From NCBI GenBank assembly GCA_012523595.1, contig JAAYIG010000188.1:1-33404 (forward strand): DNA of 33,404 nucleotides. Direction: 5' to 3'. The notes beneath the pieces are model-generated. The model worked only from the letters and a program-made list of their open reading frames with translations. It made no database searches and was not told where the DNA came from. Positions 1-9,166 of the stretch are shown in pieces (position 1 is the stretch's first letter; each line of letters opens with the position of its first letter). Source of the stretch: Fibrobacter sp. (GTDB lineage Bacteria > Fibrobacterota > Chitinivibrionia > Chitinivibrionales > Chitinispirillaceae). The position numbers and the translations under genes were made by a program.

Positions 1-127
1 AATTCTCACCCTTTCTGTTGAAGCCTGCAGAAAGAATGAATTTATTTTAGGGATCGTCTAAACAGGGTGGCTGGTTTTGGGCTTCAAAAAGTGCCCATTT
101 CTGGCCGGTTTTAACTGCCCGCTAACA
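1..127. mobile_element. Possible terminal remnant of an IS21-type insertion sequence
   Basis: This stretch has no open frame of useful length. It holds two spaced near-identical decamers, GGCTGGTTTT at 69-78 and GGCCGGTTTT at 103-112, each followed by a short G/C-rich block, and ends near 126-127 in CA. Repeated internal motifs behind a TG/CA tip are typical of IS21-family ends, and the text resembles such ends from memory, which is weak evidence. If correct, the element extends left out of the window and only its end is seen. No transposase is visible. It could equally be ordinary intergenic DNA. Confidence 0.22.
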
Positions 128-135
128 TTTTATAG

Positions 136-309
136 CTGGTTGAAACGTCCTGTAAGCACTCGAAAGAAGAACATTTAAAAGAGATCTTTACTTTCATCTG
201 GGGAATCTTAAAATGTATCCCAGTGTTAATCTATGATAAAAAACACCCGGAAATGTCTGATGCACCTGTAAAAGGATACGATATTCCTGACCAACATTTC
301 CAATTATAA
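136..309 (+). pseudogene. C-terminal fragment of an unidentified protein
   Basis: From just after a TAG at 133-135, one frame stays open for 57 codons and ends at TAA 307-309. The peptide has a protein-like composition (segments such as EEHLKEIFTFIWGILK and PVKGYDIPDQHFQL) but no usable start codon or ribosome binding site. It converges with the polymerase gene on the other strand, the two stop codons lying side by side at 304-309, which is how a real gene end would look. It begins right after the possible insertion-sequence end, so it may be the tail of an interrupted gene. The family is not recognised. Confidence 0.35.
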
Positions 310-1683
310 TGCCAAAGCCAGAAAAATCATTTGTAACATCCAGAAATTGCCGAAAACCGGCTGAAACCAGAACGTCTCCTGCGTCATTCCACTAAAGAGA
401 AGTGCTATAGTAATAAAGAAGTAAATCTGGGCAAAAAGGTCTTTCTTCATTTTACTAAGCTGATAAAGTTGTACTCCAAATACTGCCAGAAAAAGCAGTA
501 GACCAACTATACCAAGCTCAATCGCTGCATGCAGTAAATTATTATGTGCTCCCGTAGTAAACCGACCGATTTCTAAATAATGATCATACTTTATAGTAGT
601 GAAACTACCCATTCCTGAACCGATAATCTTTTCAGGAATTGACGAGTTTAAAAAATGTTTTACAGCACCTCTCCAGATCAGTAATCTTCCGATTGAACTA
701 CGATCCAGTGTTCCAGTATCGCTGGCAGAAAAGGTTGCATTTTTAATACTCATTATTTCCGGCATGAAAATAACACTTATGAGCAAAATGCAGATGATGA
801 CACCTGCGGTTATTCTTTTTGACACTTTCCAGGAATAGAAGAAGATGAAGAACGCAATTGATACTATGACACCAAGCAATGTACTGCGAGATCTGGAAAT
901 TATGAGTGTGTAAATCGAGGCAAAGGTATATATTGCATAAATTATTCTAAACAACCAGGTATTAGCCGATGCTGATTTGTATATTCCAAATCCAATTGAC
1001 AATACCATTACATTTCCAAGCATTCCGTGGTGTATATAAGTCCCCCTGTCTGGATTAACATCAAAAAACAGAGGACCAATCAAAGCATAAAGCATTTCCA
1101 CCACTGAAAAAGCAATAAAGAGGATTATCAATTGTTCACGTTTGGCTCTCCAGTATTCCTGTGAGAAAAAGTAGTAAACAACAATCATCAGTATCAGATT
1201 TATGATATACCAGAATGATGTTGCTATGATCTCAAATTCATAGCGATGAATATTAGAGATAAAAGTGAAGACAGCCCAACAGAGAAACACAAGAAAAATC
1301 TTAAACACGCTGGTATTTTCTGATGAAAGTAAATTCCCGGGCGGACTTGTTCTCTTGTCAAGAGAGTAGGAAAACAATCCGGTCAGGAGTAATAATGATG
1401 CAACATCAGAAGCATCAATCAATATATATCCTTTACTCCAGACTGGAACACCGACAAAAAAAGAAGATACAAAAAGAACAAGAATTGAAACCTGCTGATT
1501 AAGGAAGAAAATACCCAGGAAAATCAAAAGCAAAGGTATTGAGAGGAAAAAGAGCTTAGCATTAATAAATGCAAAAAAAACAGACAAAAGGGTTATCAGA
1601 CTGAAAGAAAATGTTATAACATTTTCTTTCAGATAATCTCTTAATGTAGCATAACCTGGTACAATTCCATTTGGGAAAAGCAT
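304..1683 (-). CDS. O-antigen polymerase/ligase family protein (Wzy_C type)
   Basis: A 459-residue integral membrane protein with about ten to twelve hydrophobic segments. It is likely to polymerise or ligate polysaccharide repeat units on the periplasmic side of the inner membrane. The Wzy_C-type region is visible: a basic stretch SRSRSTLLGV opens one helix, a long periplasmic loop follows, and then AHNNLLHAAIELG, matching the conserved His-Asn of the ligase/polymerase family. Length is normal for the family. The ATG start lies 6 bases after the stop of the upstream Wzz-like gene, so the two form one minus-strand transcript. Polymerase and ligase cannot be told apart by sequence alone; the chain-length partner favours polymerase. 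Confidence 0.85.
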   Translation of the reverse strand: MLFPNGIVPGYATLRDYLKENVITFSFSLITLLSVFFAFINAKLFFLSIPLLLIFLGIFFLNQQVSILVLFVSSFFVGVPVWSKGYILIDASDVASLLLLTGLFSYSLDKRTSPPGNLLSSENTSVFKIFLVFLCWAVFTFISNIHRYEFEIIATSFWYIINLILMIVVYYFFSQEYWRAKREQLIILFIAFSVVEMLYALIGPLFFDVNPDRGTYIHHGMLGNVMVLSIGFGIYKSASANTWLFRIIYAIYTFASIYTLIISRSRSTLLGVIVSIAFFIFFYSWKVSKRITAGVIICILLISVIFMPEIMSIKNATFSASDTGTLDRSSIGRLLIWRGAVKHFLNSSIPEKIIGSGMGSFTTIKYDHYLEIGRFTTGAHNNLLHAAIELGIVGLLLFLAVFGVQLYQLSKMKKDLFAQIYFFITIALLFSGMTQETFWFQPVFGNFWMLQMIFLALAL

Positions 1684-1689
1684 ACAAAA

Positions 1690-2868
1690 CTATTTTTTTG
1701 ACTCACTGAGAGTAGATAAAACTCCTCTATACAGATTAGAGCTTTTAAATCTGAGCTTATAAAGCTCAATCAGAATAAGAAAACACAATATAAAAAACAT
1801 ATAAATGCCGGTTATTGTCACCATTACATGCAGTCTCTTTGGCCTTGCTTTATATTCCGGTATATAAGAAGGATCGATGATTATCAATGATGATATGTCT
1901 CTTGACTCTTGCATTTTTGCCTGCTCTAATTCCTTCGATATCAATAAAATCAATGCATTTTGAACTTCTATATCCCGTATCAGGTTTGTATATTTGGGCA
2001 AAAGTTTGGAAGAAAAACTTAAACTTGGAATTACATCCTTAACAGTTGTTGTTTCAAGTTCATTTAGTTTGTTTTTATACACCGATTCTGTTTTTTTCAA
2101 ATCCATTATTGCCGGTGTTGATTGGGAGAAACCCTTCTGAAGTGCCTTGAGCTTCAGTTCATTAAATAAAGCTGCTGATTTTATTTCGGCATAATTCTTC
2201 AATGAGAGTTTAATCTGCTCCGAAATATCGTATGCTTTATTCTCTATTTGAAAATTGTAAAGAACAGATTGAAGACTATCAAGTTTCAGCTTGTTAAGAT
2301 TAAGCTGATCTTCAATAAACATTCTATTCCTGCGGGCACGGTCAATACTGATACTGCGTACAGCAGAATCAAGCAGCCCAAAAGTAAAATCAGCCATCAT
2401 TTGAGCCGAATCAGGAGATGTGTGATAAGCAATGATTTTACATGAGAGTATTTTTGAAATACCAATAGCCCCTTTTTCCTGCACTTGAAAAAAAACATTT
2501 TTATTAAGTCTCTGAACTGCCAGCTCAAATTTGTTTTTGCTTTTTAAGAGTTTATAGTTTTTATAGAGCCGGAAATGATCAATAATCCTTCTTTTTATTG
2601 CTTTGCTTGCAAAAATTGATTCCAACTGGTCTGCACTGAGCTCAGCAGAAGACATCGATGGAAGTGACACGTTTAGAAGTGACGAAAGATTCTCTGTATC
2701 ATTTGCCGGAGGCAAAAAGGAAATCTGGGCACTGTATTCTTTTTTTTGTACAAAAAAAGCATAAGCCCAGGAAACGAGCAAGATCAGCAGAAGATTTAGT
2801 AAGATAATTTTCCGTTTCCGGATAAGGACCAGCAGATATGGTGTATAATCGATTTTGTGATCATCCAT
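1690..2868 (-). CDS. Wzz-like polysaccharide chain-length determinant
   Basis: A 392-residue polysaccharide co-polymerase that would set chain length for the adjacent polymerase. An N-terminal transmembrane helix (about 20-40) is followed by a long coiled-coil periplasmic domain. A C-terminal helix (about 348-370) is preceded by a proline-containing stretch (PSYIPEYKARPKR), as usual for Wzz. It has no cytoplasmic kinase domain, unlike the Wzc protein at 26627-28789. Two in-frame starts are possible: GTG at 2871 (spacer 6 from AAGGA at 2882-2878) and ATG at 2868 (spacer 9). ATG is chosen, with no strong preference. It is divergent from the Wza gene that follows. Confidence 0.85.
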   Translation of the reverse strand: MDDHKIDYTPYLLVLIRKRKIILLNLLLILLVSWAYAFFVQKKEYSAQISFLPPANDTENLSSLLNVSLPSMSSAELSADQLESIFASKAIKRRIIDHFRLYKNYKLLKSKNKFELAVQRLNKNVFFQVQEKGAIGISKILSCKIIAYHTSPDSAQMMADFTFGLLDSAVRSISIDRARRNRMFIEDQLNLNKLKLDSLQSVLYNFQIENKAYDISEQIKLSLKNYAEIKSAALFNELKLKALQKGFSQSTPAIMDLKKTESVYKNKLNELETTTVKDVIPSLSFSSKLLPKYTNLIRDIEVQNALILLISKELEQAKMQESRDISSLIIIDPSYIPEYKARPKRLHVMVTITGIYMFFILCFLILIELYKLRFKSSNLYRGVLSTLSESKK

Positions 2869-2990
2869 CACTATTGTTCCTTGAAAAATGCAGGGTTTTC
2901 ACAAGAATTCAAAAAAAGTTCCTATATACAATGAAAAGTGGAGTAATTCTGAGAAAAGTATTATTTTTTATAGTTCTAAATGTTACCATA

Positions 2991-3004
2991 AAGGAGAAAG
3001 CTTG
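2991..3004 (+). promoter_or_regulatory. Ribosome binding site with TTG start for the Wza-type gene
   Basis: AAGGAG at 2991-2996 stands 5 bases before TTG at 3002-3004. Starting here gives a protein that opens with a clean signal peptide ([19 protein letters not shown]). The in-frame ATG at 2888 would add 38 mostly polar residues ahead of it and has no comparable binding site. The 130 bases between the divergent genes must hold the promoters, but none was clear enough to call. Confidence 0.7.
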
Positions 3005-4597
3005 TTTTCCCGTAAAAATTGGTTTTTACTACTGATTTGCTCTACTCTTTCGGCTCAGGTTATACCTGAAAATATAATTCAAACTATCCCTAATCTCAAA
3101 AAAGAGAAGAACAACTCTGACTATCCCAGGAATAATTACTCTCTCCAATCTTCTTTGATCCATAACTCACGACCAATTGCCGATAACTCTATCGATGAAG
3201 AGAGCTATTACATAGGTGGCGGTGACCACTTCAGTATATCCCTGATCGATTTTCCCTCACATTCCTATGAGGGAAAAGTGAATCAGAACAACGATTTACA
3301 TATTCCCGAAATAGGTGTTATCAAGTTAGGACGGATAACACTATCAAAGGCAAAAGATGTTATTACCAGGTATTTCCAGGAAAAAGTGAAGAAAAATACA
3401 AACGTTTATGTTTCCTTGATCAACATCAAAGAATCTACAGTGTACATTAATGGAATGGTTAGTTCTCCTGGAAGGTATGTTCTCCCCGGCACAATGCGCC
3501 TGCTTGATGCTTTGAAATGCGCTAATGAAGAACAGCTCCCCCCTCTAAATGACTGTGATTATCGGGATGTTAAAAGCTCTTCCCGAGACACTACTAACAG
3601 CTATGACTTGCTAAAATATATCCTTTCCGGAGATCTTTCACAAAACCCTTACATATATCCAGGTGATAATATTACCCTTAATCTTGCTTCCAATAAAGTT
3701 TATCTTACAGGGGCTGTTAAGAGCATTATTTCAGGTTCAATCCCCGTGAAACCTAATGAAACAGTAGGCAGTTTTTTGTCCAATTTCAAACTTGATGCAG
3801 CGGCAGATTCCGGAAAGATAATACTGCAAACAAGTGAGGATGGGGTCCGAAAAGCTCTTAATCTTAAATTACCTGATGATTCTGAAATTCAGTTAAAAGA
3901 TCGGGATCTGATTATTATTCCTAACAAGGAGAATTACGCTGATATTGCCATCGTTTCAGTTTCTGGTGAAGCCGTCCGACCAGGAGCATATCCAATATCT
4001 AAACGGTCTTCAACGGTAAAAGAAATATTAAACTATGCCGGTGGAAACAACCAGTTTGGGGATCTTTCCAGGGCTGTTGTAATCAGAAGGGGAAAAATCA
4101 TACCTAAAGAACTCTCTCTCTCTTCTAACAACCATGATTTAAGAATAAACGCCACGAGACCAGAAATTAACTCTTCAATATCTTTAATGAACATGTCTAA
4201 TGATTTTGCTATTATTCCAATCACGGATGATAATGACATCTATCTGGAACCAGGTGACGAGATTTATATCCCAAGAATAGAAAATTTTGTTTATGTAAGC
4301 GGGGCTGTTAAGAGGCCAGGTGGTTATGAGTATAAGAAAGGAAAACCTCTAAAGTACTATATCGAGCAGGCTGGTGGATTTGATAAAAAAGCTGATAAAG
4401 CAAATATTACTGTGGTAACAAGATACTCGGATATTTTACAGATAACCGATGGTAAAAATATTCAGGAAGGTAATATAATAGTCGTTCCTATTTCACAGCA
4501 GAATAAAGTTTTTTCCAGTATTATTCTCCCTGTAATACAGGCTGTTGCAACAACAATCGGAATGTTATTGGCAATATATGCAACAGTCAAGGAATAG
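3002..4597 (+). CDS. Wza-type polysaccharide export protein with SLBB domains
   Basis: A 531-residue outer-membrane export channel subunit for capsule or exopolysaccharide. After the signal peptide and a variable linker comes a Poly_export domain ([17 protein letters not shown] through [19 protein letters not shown]). Three SLBB-like repeats follow, seen as [24 protein letters not shown] and [15 protein letters not shown], the last two with typical YAGG/QAGGF segments. A hydrophobic C-terminal helix ([20 protein letters not shown]) recalls the helix by which E. coli Wza crosses the outer membrane. No lipobox is seen, unlike classical Wza. A TTG start is preferred. It is followed after 11 bases by an acetyltransferase. 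A shorter paralog lies at 25731-26624. Confidence 0.88.
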   Translation: MFSRKNWFLLLICSTLSAQVIPENIIQTIPNLKKEKNNSDYPRNNYSLQSSLIHNSRPIADNSIDEESYYIGGGDHFSISLIDFPSHSYEGKVNQNNDLHIPEIGVIKLGRITLSKAKDVITRYFQEKVKKNTNVYVSLINIKESTVYINGMVSSPGRYVLPGTMRLLDALKCANEEQLPPLNDCDYRDVKSSSRDTTNSYDLLKYILSGDLSQNPYIYPGDNITLNLASNKVYLTGAVKSIISGSIPVKPNETVGSFLSNFKLDAAADSGKIILQTSEDGVRKALNLKLPDDSEIQLKDRDLIIIPNKENYADIAIVSVSGEAVRPGAYPISKRSSTVKEILNYAGGNNQFGDLSRAVVIRRGKIIPKELSLSSNNHDLRINATRPEINSSISLMNMSNDFAIIPITDDNDIYLEPGDEIYIPRIENFVYVSGAVKRPGGYEYKKGKPLKYYIEQAGGFDKKADKANITVVTRYSDILQITDGKNIQEGNIIVVPISQQNKVFSSIILPVIQAVATTIGMLLAIYATVKE

Positions 4598-4608
4598 ATG
4601 ACCCATTT

Positions 4609-5211
4609 ATGGAAACAACAATTCCGGATCAGCATCGTGAAATTCCCGTTTCATTTTTCAAGAGAGTAAGAACATCAGTCTCATCATTTGCATACTTTCT
4701 AAAGCTGTATACCGCAACTTGTATTGGAAATATACCCTCTCATTTTATCAGAAAGTCCTTTTACCGGCATGTACTTGGAATTAAGGTACCTGATGATTCT
4801 ATAATTTACTGGAAAGCCAGATTCTTTGGACCATCCGGAATAAGTATCGGCCATAATACCATAATTGGAAATGATGCATTTCTGGATGGACGAGGAGGTC
4901 TTTCAATTGGAAACAATGTCAATATAGCCGGAGAAGTACGCATTTACACAATGGAGCATGATATTAATTCAGATTCATTTGCAATTACCAGTGGCCAAGT
5001 TATCATTGAAGATTATGTCTATATCGCCAGCCGTGTTACAATAATGCCTGGCGTTTGCATCGGAGAGGGTGCAGTTGTTGCTTCTGGCGCAGTGGTGACC
5101 AAAGATGTGGAGCCCTGGACACTGGTTGGAGGAGTTCCAGCAAAACCTATTAAAAAAAGGCCTGTAGTCCGTTACGTGCTAGACACTAAAACCAAAGTAC
5201 TCTTCCAGTAA
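4609..5211 (+). CDS. Hexapeptide-repeat acetyltransferase (WbbJ/maltose acetyltransferase type)
   Basis: A 200-residue left-handed beta-helix acyltransferase, probably O-acetylating a sugar of the exported polysaccharide with acetyl-CoA. Hexapeptide repeats run from about residue 80 to 180 ([62 protein letters not shown]). The loop TMEHDIN holds the probable catalytic His. The ending [12 protein letters not shown] is typical of the NodL/LacA/WbbJ group. The N-terminal 70 residues are specific to this protein. It lies 11 bases behind the export gene with a weak AAGGAA site. The acceptor cannot be deduced. Confidence 0.85.
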   Translation: METTIPDQHREIPVSFFKRVRTSVSSFAYFLKLYTATCIGNIPSHFIRKSFYRHVLGIKVPDDSIIYWKARFFGPSGISIGHNTIIGNDAFLDGRGGLSIGNNVNIAGEVRIYTMEHDINSDSFAITSGQVIIEDYVYIASRVTIMPGVCIGEGAVVASGAVVTKDVEPWTLVGGVPAKPIKKRPVVRYVLDTKTKVLFQ

Positions 5212-5238
5212 ACATTGAAAGATTCAATAGACAGTATA

Positions 5239-5806
5239 TTATAATACATCAATCACTGGATCTTCCACTCCGTTAATTCTCACTATGCATATTCCTGCAA
5301 ATCTGACTTTATTTTTCAGAAATGAAAGCCTGATCAAATATCCATTTGCAGTTCTAAACCGCAGGGTCGAAATCTGCCAGAAGTTTACCACTGAGTGAAT
5401 AGATCCTTATTCTGTTGATCTTTCCATTCTTTGGCAGCTTTATGAAAAGATTCCCCGCATTAAATGAACATCTTAATTTATCCACTGCAATTGTCTGATA
5501 CAGTTTTGCAACTGATTGAGGCATTGAGGAATCAGGGGCATAAGAAGAATTTGTTTTTGCATAAGCTGTGGCAGTGGAATCATATCCCCTGAAAGAAGGA
5601 AATATTTTCATGCAATACTCTTCAGAAACAACACCATACTTCAATTCGATTCCGGTTTCATTTACTGCTGAGAGGCGCTCGCTGTTACCTGCCCATAATT
5701 TTACCAGTCCGGTGTCTTTAGATGCAGAATATGAAACAGCATTTGATCTTGCAGTGCTGAAAAGCTCTCCGGATACATCATATCCATTCCAGACGAAATC
5801 TTCTTT
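5239..5806 (-). pseudogene. Frameshifted remnant of a secreted protein with a C-terminal sorting-type tail
   Basis: Reading right to left, one frame opens after a TAA at 5809-5807 and runs about 145 codons (beginning KEDFVWNGYDVSGELF, later INRIRIYSLSGKLLADF) to a TAG at about 5359. Near 5370 the sense continues in a neighbouring frame as TLRFRTANGYLIRLSFLKNK and on to GVEDPVIDVL, stopping at 5241-5239. The sequence pattern K-x-x-R-I-x-x-Y-S-L-S-G-K-L, then NGYLIRL, then a basic end is that of beta-sandwich C-terminal secretion tails of the FlgD/T9SS-like kind found in FCB bacteria. There is no start codon or signal peptide, so this is a decayed 3-prime end. The parent protein is unknown. Confidence 0.6.
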
Positions 5807-5880
5807 TTATCCATTTTTCTTATACTTTCAGTATTTCCGGATGCAGCAGCTTACAGATAGATAGAACAAATCTGAGCAAA

Positions 5881-6004
5881 GAGCAACAGAAGCGGGTGAG
5901 AATCCGCTCGAAAAATTAGAGCAGTAGAGTGTGGGGAAGACTGGTTCAGCTATCCTGAATAACTACGCAGAAAGCACAGATATTTCCACAGCCAAACCAG
6001 GTTC
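5881..6004 (+). promoter_or_regulatory. Degenerate cobalamin-riboswitch-like element, orphaned
   Basis: A hairpin AGCGGGTGAGAATCCGCT at 5889-5906 matches the GGTGAGAATCC stem-loop of cobalamin riboswitches. About 30 bases later comes GGGGAAGACTGGTTCAG (5933-5949), like the conserved GGGAAGG...GGTTCAG block. Then CGCAGAAAGCACAGATATT (5966-5985) stands where the closing GAAGCCAGGAUACC-type segment is expected. The central CCCGC...ACTGT block is not recognisable and the closing segment is imperfect. The order is right but the element appears eroded. No plus-strand gene follows; the next gene is the 3-prime end of tex on the other strand. Confidence 0.42.
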
Positions 6005-6023
6005 AAAGTCAAAGTATCAATGC

Positions 6024-6048
6024 AGAGATTCTTTTTTCTACAATCTCT
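6024..6048. repeat. Hairpin between tex and the decayed region
   Basis: Perfect 7-base inverted arms AGAGATT and AATCTCT enclose an 11-base loop, 12 bases past the tex stop codon. It may help end the tex transcript or protect its 3-prime end. On the minus strand it is not followed by a T tract, so it is not a canonical intrinsic terminator. Confidence 0.35.
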
Positions 6049-6059
6049 ATTCAAGGGTC

Positions 6060-8366
6060 TTATTTCATAATCTGCCTGATATTGAATTTCGGCTTATAAG
6101 TCTTAAGTTTTCCGCTTTCATCCCTTCCTTTGCCGAATTTTTCCTTTAATGCGTCTGTACCGGATTTAGGTGCTGGGCGTTTCTGTTCTTTTTTCCCTGC
6201 GGGAATATGAGCACCAGGTTCACCTGTTTTCATGGAAAGAGAGATCCGTTTGAGTTCAGGATCTACCTTCATCACCCGCACTTTAACCACCTGACCCACC
6301 CTCACCACTTTCTTGGGATCATCAACAAACCTGTCCGCCAGCTCTGAGATATGTACAAGCCCATCCTGGTGAACCCCGATATCCACAAATGCCCCGAAAT
6401 TTGTGACATTGGTCACTGTCCCCTCGAGCATCATCCCTTCCTTGAGATCCTTAATCTCCATTACTGACTCACTGAAACGGGCATATTTAAACTCCTCACG
6501 GGGATCACGGCCCGGTTTCTCCAGTTCAGAGATAATATCCTCGATTGTAGGCAGACCAACGTCTTCAGAAATGAATTTTTTCTTATCAATAGAGCGAACC
6601 AGTTCTGCATTCCCGACTATTGCATCCAGTGTGGTGTTCATCTCAGAAGCCATTTTTTTGACCAGCTCATATCGTTCAGGATGCACTGCGGAATTATCCA
6701 GGGGGTTTTTTCCACCGGGAATGCGAAGGAAGCCGGCAGAGAGCTGGAATTTCTTTTCACCAAGTCCGGGAACCTTCAGAAGAGTATCCCTGGATGGAAA
6801 AGCTCCCTGCTGGTTGCGGTAATTGACAATGTTGGCAGCAATAAGCCGGTTCAGGCCGGATACATATTTCAGCAGTTCTTCCGAGGCCAGATTTACATCC
6901 ACACCCACCCTGTTTACACAGCTTTCAACTACTTCGTCAAGAGATTCCTTCAGCCTGCTCTGATTTACATCATGCTGATACTGACCCACTCCGATTGACT
7001 TGGGATCTATCTTTACAAGTTCCGAAAGGGGATCCTGGAGACGACGTGCAATCGATATGGCACCTCTTACGGTAAGGTCAAGGTCCGGGAATTCATGTAT
7101 AGCTACATCGGAGGCACTGTAAACGCTTGCACCGGACTCATTTACAACAACACTGACCGGCCTTTTCTCCGGTGGAACATCCTTGAGCACCTCGCGCACA
7201 AACTCGTCAGTTTCCCTGCTTGCGGTTCCATTTCCGATAGCTATGAGACGGATATCATATTTCTGGATATATGCAAGGACGATTGCCCGGGCCTCCTCCT
7301 TTTTATTCTGAGGCTCATGAGGGTAGATATTTGAGTGTTCAATAAATTTTCCCGTATCATCAACTACAGCCAGCTTACATCCGGTCCTGAATCCCGGATC
7401 CACCCCTATAACCGCTTTTCTTCCTGCAGGCGCAGAGAGCAGCAGTGCCTCGAGGTTTTCTCCAAATACCTTGATCGCCTCTGCCTCGGCTCTTTCCCTG
7501 ATCTCCTTGCGTACTTCGGTTTCTGTTGCCGGAAGAAGAAGCCTGTTTAAGCTGTCAATTACCACGTTTTTAAGCGTTTCCACTGCAGCACTCTCAGGAA
7601 AACGGATCAACTTTGAATTCAGATAGTTGATTGCCGCACTCTCCTGGAGTTCAAGATAGAGTCTGAGGACTTTTTCGCGTTCTCCTCTTAACATGGCCAG
7701 GACACGGTGTGAGGGGAGAGTACTCACCTTTTCCTTGAAATTATAATACATTTCAAATTTTGTCTTCTGTCCTTCAAACTCCTTCTTTACTTCACTGACG
7801 AGCAGTCCCTGTTCAAACGCCAGCTCACGCATCCATTTCCTTGTTTCTGCATCATCAGAAAGCTCTTCTGCCAGGATATCACACGCGCCCTGAAGCGCTT
7901 TCTGCGGAGAGTCGATCTCTTTTTCCGGATTGAGAAATTCAGCGGCTTTAAGAAGAAGATCACAAGCAGGATCCTCAAGTTCAGCAAGCCATCTTGCTAG
8001 TGGCTCCAAACCGGCATCTTTGGCCTTTGTAGCACGGGTAGAGCGTTTAGGTTTGTATGGGAGGTAAAGATCTTCCAGTTCGGTTTTGCTCAGAGTTTCA
8101 TTGATCTTCTTTTCCAGTTCAGGTGTCAATTTACCCTGAGATTTTATGCTTTCCAGTATTGTTGTTCTTCTCTCATCGAGTTCTTTATAGTAAGTGTACT
8201 TATGAAGCAGATCACGTACCTGTATTTCATCGAGGGAACCTGTTTTCTCTTTACGGTAACGTGCGATGAAAGGAACTGTTGCCCCCTCATCAAAAAGAGC
8301 AAGGGTGTTTTCTACCTGAAAGGGTTTGAATTCAAAATCTTTAATCAGTTGTTCGGTAATATTCAT
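6060..8366 (-). CDS. tex: Tex-family S1 RNA-binding transcription accessory protein
   Basis: A 768-residue cytoplasmic nucleic-acid-binding protein of the Tex family, normal length. The order is: N-terminal helical Tex domain (about 1-190, with YLPYKPKRSTRATKAKDAGLEPLA), YqgF/RuvC-like domain (about 318-445, starting AVIGVDPGFRTGCKLAVVDD), helix-hairpin-helix region (VNYRNQQGAFPSRDTLLKVPGLGEKKF), and a C-terminal S1 domain (LKEGMMLEGTVTNVTNFGAFVDIG through ISLSMK). A basic tail follows. The ATG at 8366 is chosen because GGAGG lies 8 bases upstream. A TTG at 8381 overlaps that binding site and is unlikely. It is a single gene with no partner. Confidence 0.96.
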   Translation of the reverse strand: MNITEQLIKDFEFKPFQVENTLALFDEGATVPFIARYRKEKTGSLDEIQVRDLLHKYTYYKELDERRTTILESIKSQGKLTPELEKKINETLSKTELEDLYLPYKPKRSTRATKAKDAGLEPLARWLAELEDPACDLLLKAAEFLNPEKEIDSPQKALQGACDILAEELSDDAETRKWMRELAFEQGLLVSEVKKEFEGQKTKFEMYYNFKEKVSTLPSHRVLAMLRGEREKVLRLYLELQESAAINYLNSKLIRFPESAAVETLKNVVIDSLNRLLLPATETEVRKEIRERAEAEAIKVFGENLEALLLSAPAGRKAVIGVDPGFRTGCKLAVVDDTGKFIEHSNIYPHEPQNKKEEARAIVLAYIQKYDIRLIAIGNGTASRETDEFVREVLKDVPPEKRPVSVVVNESGASVYSASDVAIHEFPDLDLTVRGAISIARRLQDPLSELVKIDPKSIGVGQYQHDVNQSRLKESLDEVVESCVNRVGVDVNLASEELLKYVSGLNRLIAANIVNYRNQQGAFPSRDTLLKVPGLGEKKFQLSAGFLRIPGGKNPLDNSAVHPERYELVKKMASEMNTTLDAIVGNAELVRSIDKKKFISEDVGLPTIEDIISELEKPGRDPREEFKYARFSESVMEIKDLKEGMMLEGTVTNVTNFGAFVDIGVHQDGLVHISELADRFVDDPKKVVRVGQVVKVRVMKVDPELKRISLSMKTGEPGAHIPAGKKEQKRPAPKSGTDALKEKFGKGRDESGKLKTYKPKFNIRQIMK

Positions 8367-8821
8367 GTAGTAGTCCTCCAATGGTGATCGGAAAAGATAA
8401 TACAGGAGCCGGGGAGTGGCAATATTAAGCTGAATTAATCAGGGATCTCCTCTCCAATTAAAGGAAGCTTTCAGATCTAATGGAAACATCAGGACAGGGT
8501 TCATGTTTTTACTGGAATAATACGAAAGCGAAAGTGTGCTGTTTTTGAAAAAAAAAAGAGAGGAGATCACAAAATAACTTTACTCAGGTGAATTGGACCA
8601 GAAGAGAAAGCAGATTCTACTAACAAAAAGACTGGTCACCTGCTCTCGCTACTCAGCTTTTGCCATGTTCCTGTTTGTATCTGAATTATCCAGGTATAAA
8701 ACCTGAATAATTCAGATCAATTGTGTTCCGGTAAATGGACCCAACCGATACTGATTTTGGTTCCGGAAACAAGGTATTGAGACTACCTGTAAATTAACCG
8801 GACACTGCTGATTTCAAAATG
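8367..8821. other. Gene-free intergenic region between tex and the thiamine-binding gene
   Basis: No open frame with coding character was found. Visible items are a near-perfect hairpin at 8681-8715 (listed separately); a looser inverted pair at 8585-8600 and 8631-8642 (CAGGT...GACCAG against CTGGTCACCTG, with a 5-base insertion in one arm); an A10 run near 8550; and a half-site TACTCAGGTGAATT at 8581-8594 that resembles palindromes at 9213-9230 and near 12640. The tex promoter must lie at the left end, but no convincing -35/-10 pair was recognised. Confidence 0.5.
8681..8715. repeat. Inverted repeat, 14-base arms
   Basis: CTGAATTATCCAGG at 8681-8694 and CCTGAATAATTCAG at 8702-8715 pair with one mismatch around a 7-base loop (TATAAAA). 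The hairpin lies about 105 bases past the stop of the minus-strand thiamine-binding gene. There is no T tract on either side, so it may be a processing or stability element, or an operator, rather than an intrinsic terminator. Confidence 0.55.
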
Positions 8822-9124
8822 TTAATGGTTAAGAGTAAAACCTACCTTGTTCTCAAGGGATTTGATATTCTGAGTCAATTTGTTGGTTTCCCCTCTTTCA
8901 TCTTCGATTATGATAGAGGTTATCAGATGAGGAGACTGTTCACGAATTTTATTATGGCAGACTTTTATGACATTCATCACCTCATCCCACTCTCCCTCCA
9001 TACAGGTTCCAGTGGGTGTAATCTTGTAGGGAATTTTACTCTCATGGATGATTTTCAGGACACCAGCCAGTGCATTGCTTAAATGAAGGTCGCCCAGAGG
9101 ATAAATGGAGAGTTCGAATAACAT
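8822..9124 (-). CDS. Thiamine-binding protein, MTH1187/YqgV family
   Basis: A 100-residue soluble protein of the MTH1187 (DUF77, thiamine_BP) family. These small ferredoxin-like proteins bind thiamine or pyrimidine precursors in the cytoplasm. The family signature is visible in the opening LFELSIYPLG, the central YKITPTGTCMEGEWDEVM and the later SIIIEDERG. Length is typical. The ATG at 9124 is preceded by AAGGAG with a good spacer. An upstream in-frame ATG at 9187 would add 21 lysine-rich residues unlike the family and is rejected. It stands alone; no thiamine transport or synthesis gene is in the window. Confidence 0.85.
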   Translation of the reverse strand: MLFELSIYPLGDLHLSNALAGVLKIIHESKIPYKITPTGTCMEGEWDEVMNVIKVCHNKIREQSPHLITSIIIEDERGETNKLTQNIKSLENKVGFTLNH

Positions 9125-9166
9125 AGATGCTCCTTTTTTACAGTGGAATTTTTGGTTGTTTTGTTT

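Noticed and set aside
2888-3001. Upstream ATG extension of the first Wza-type gene
   Set aside because: It adds 38 polar residues before an obvious signal peptide and has no good ribosome binding site, whereas TTG 3002 has AAGGAG at the right distance.
5568-5864. 98-codon plus-strand open frame
   Set aside because: It is antisense to the decayed secreted-protein remnant, whose peptide has recognisable tail features; this frame has no binding site or protein-like pattern.
8367-8381. TTG start extending Tex by five residues
   Set aside because: The codon overlaps the GGAGG that serves the ATG at 8366.
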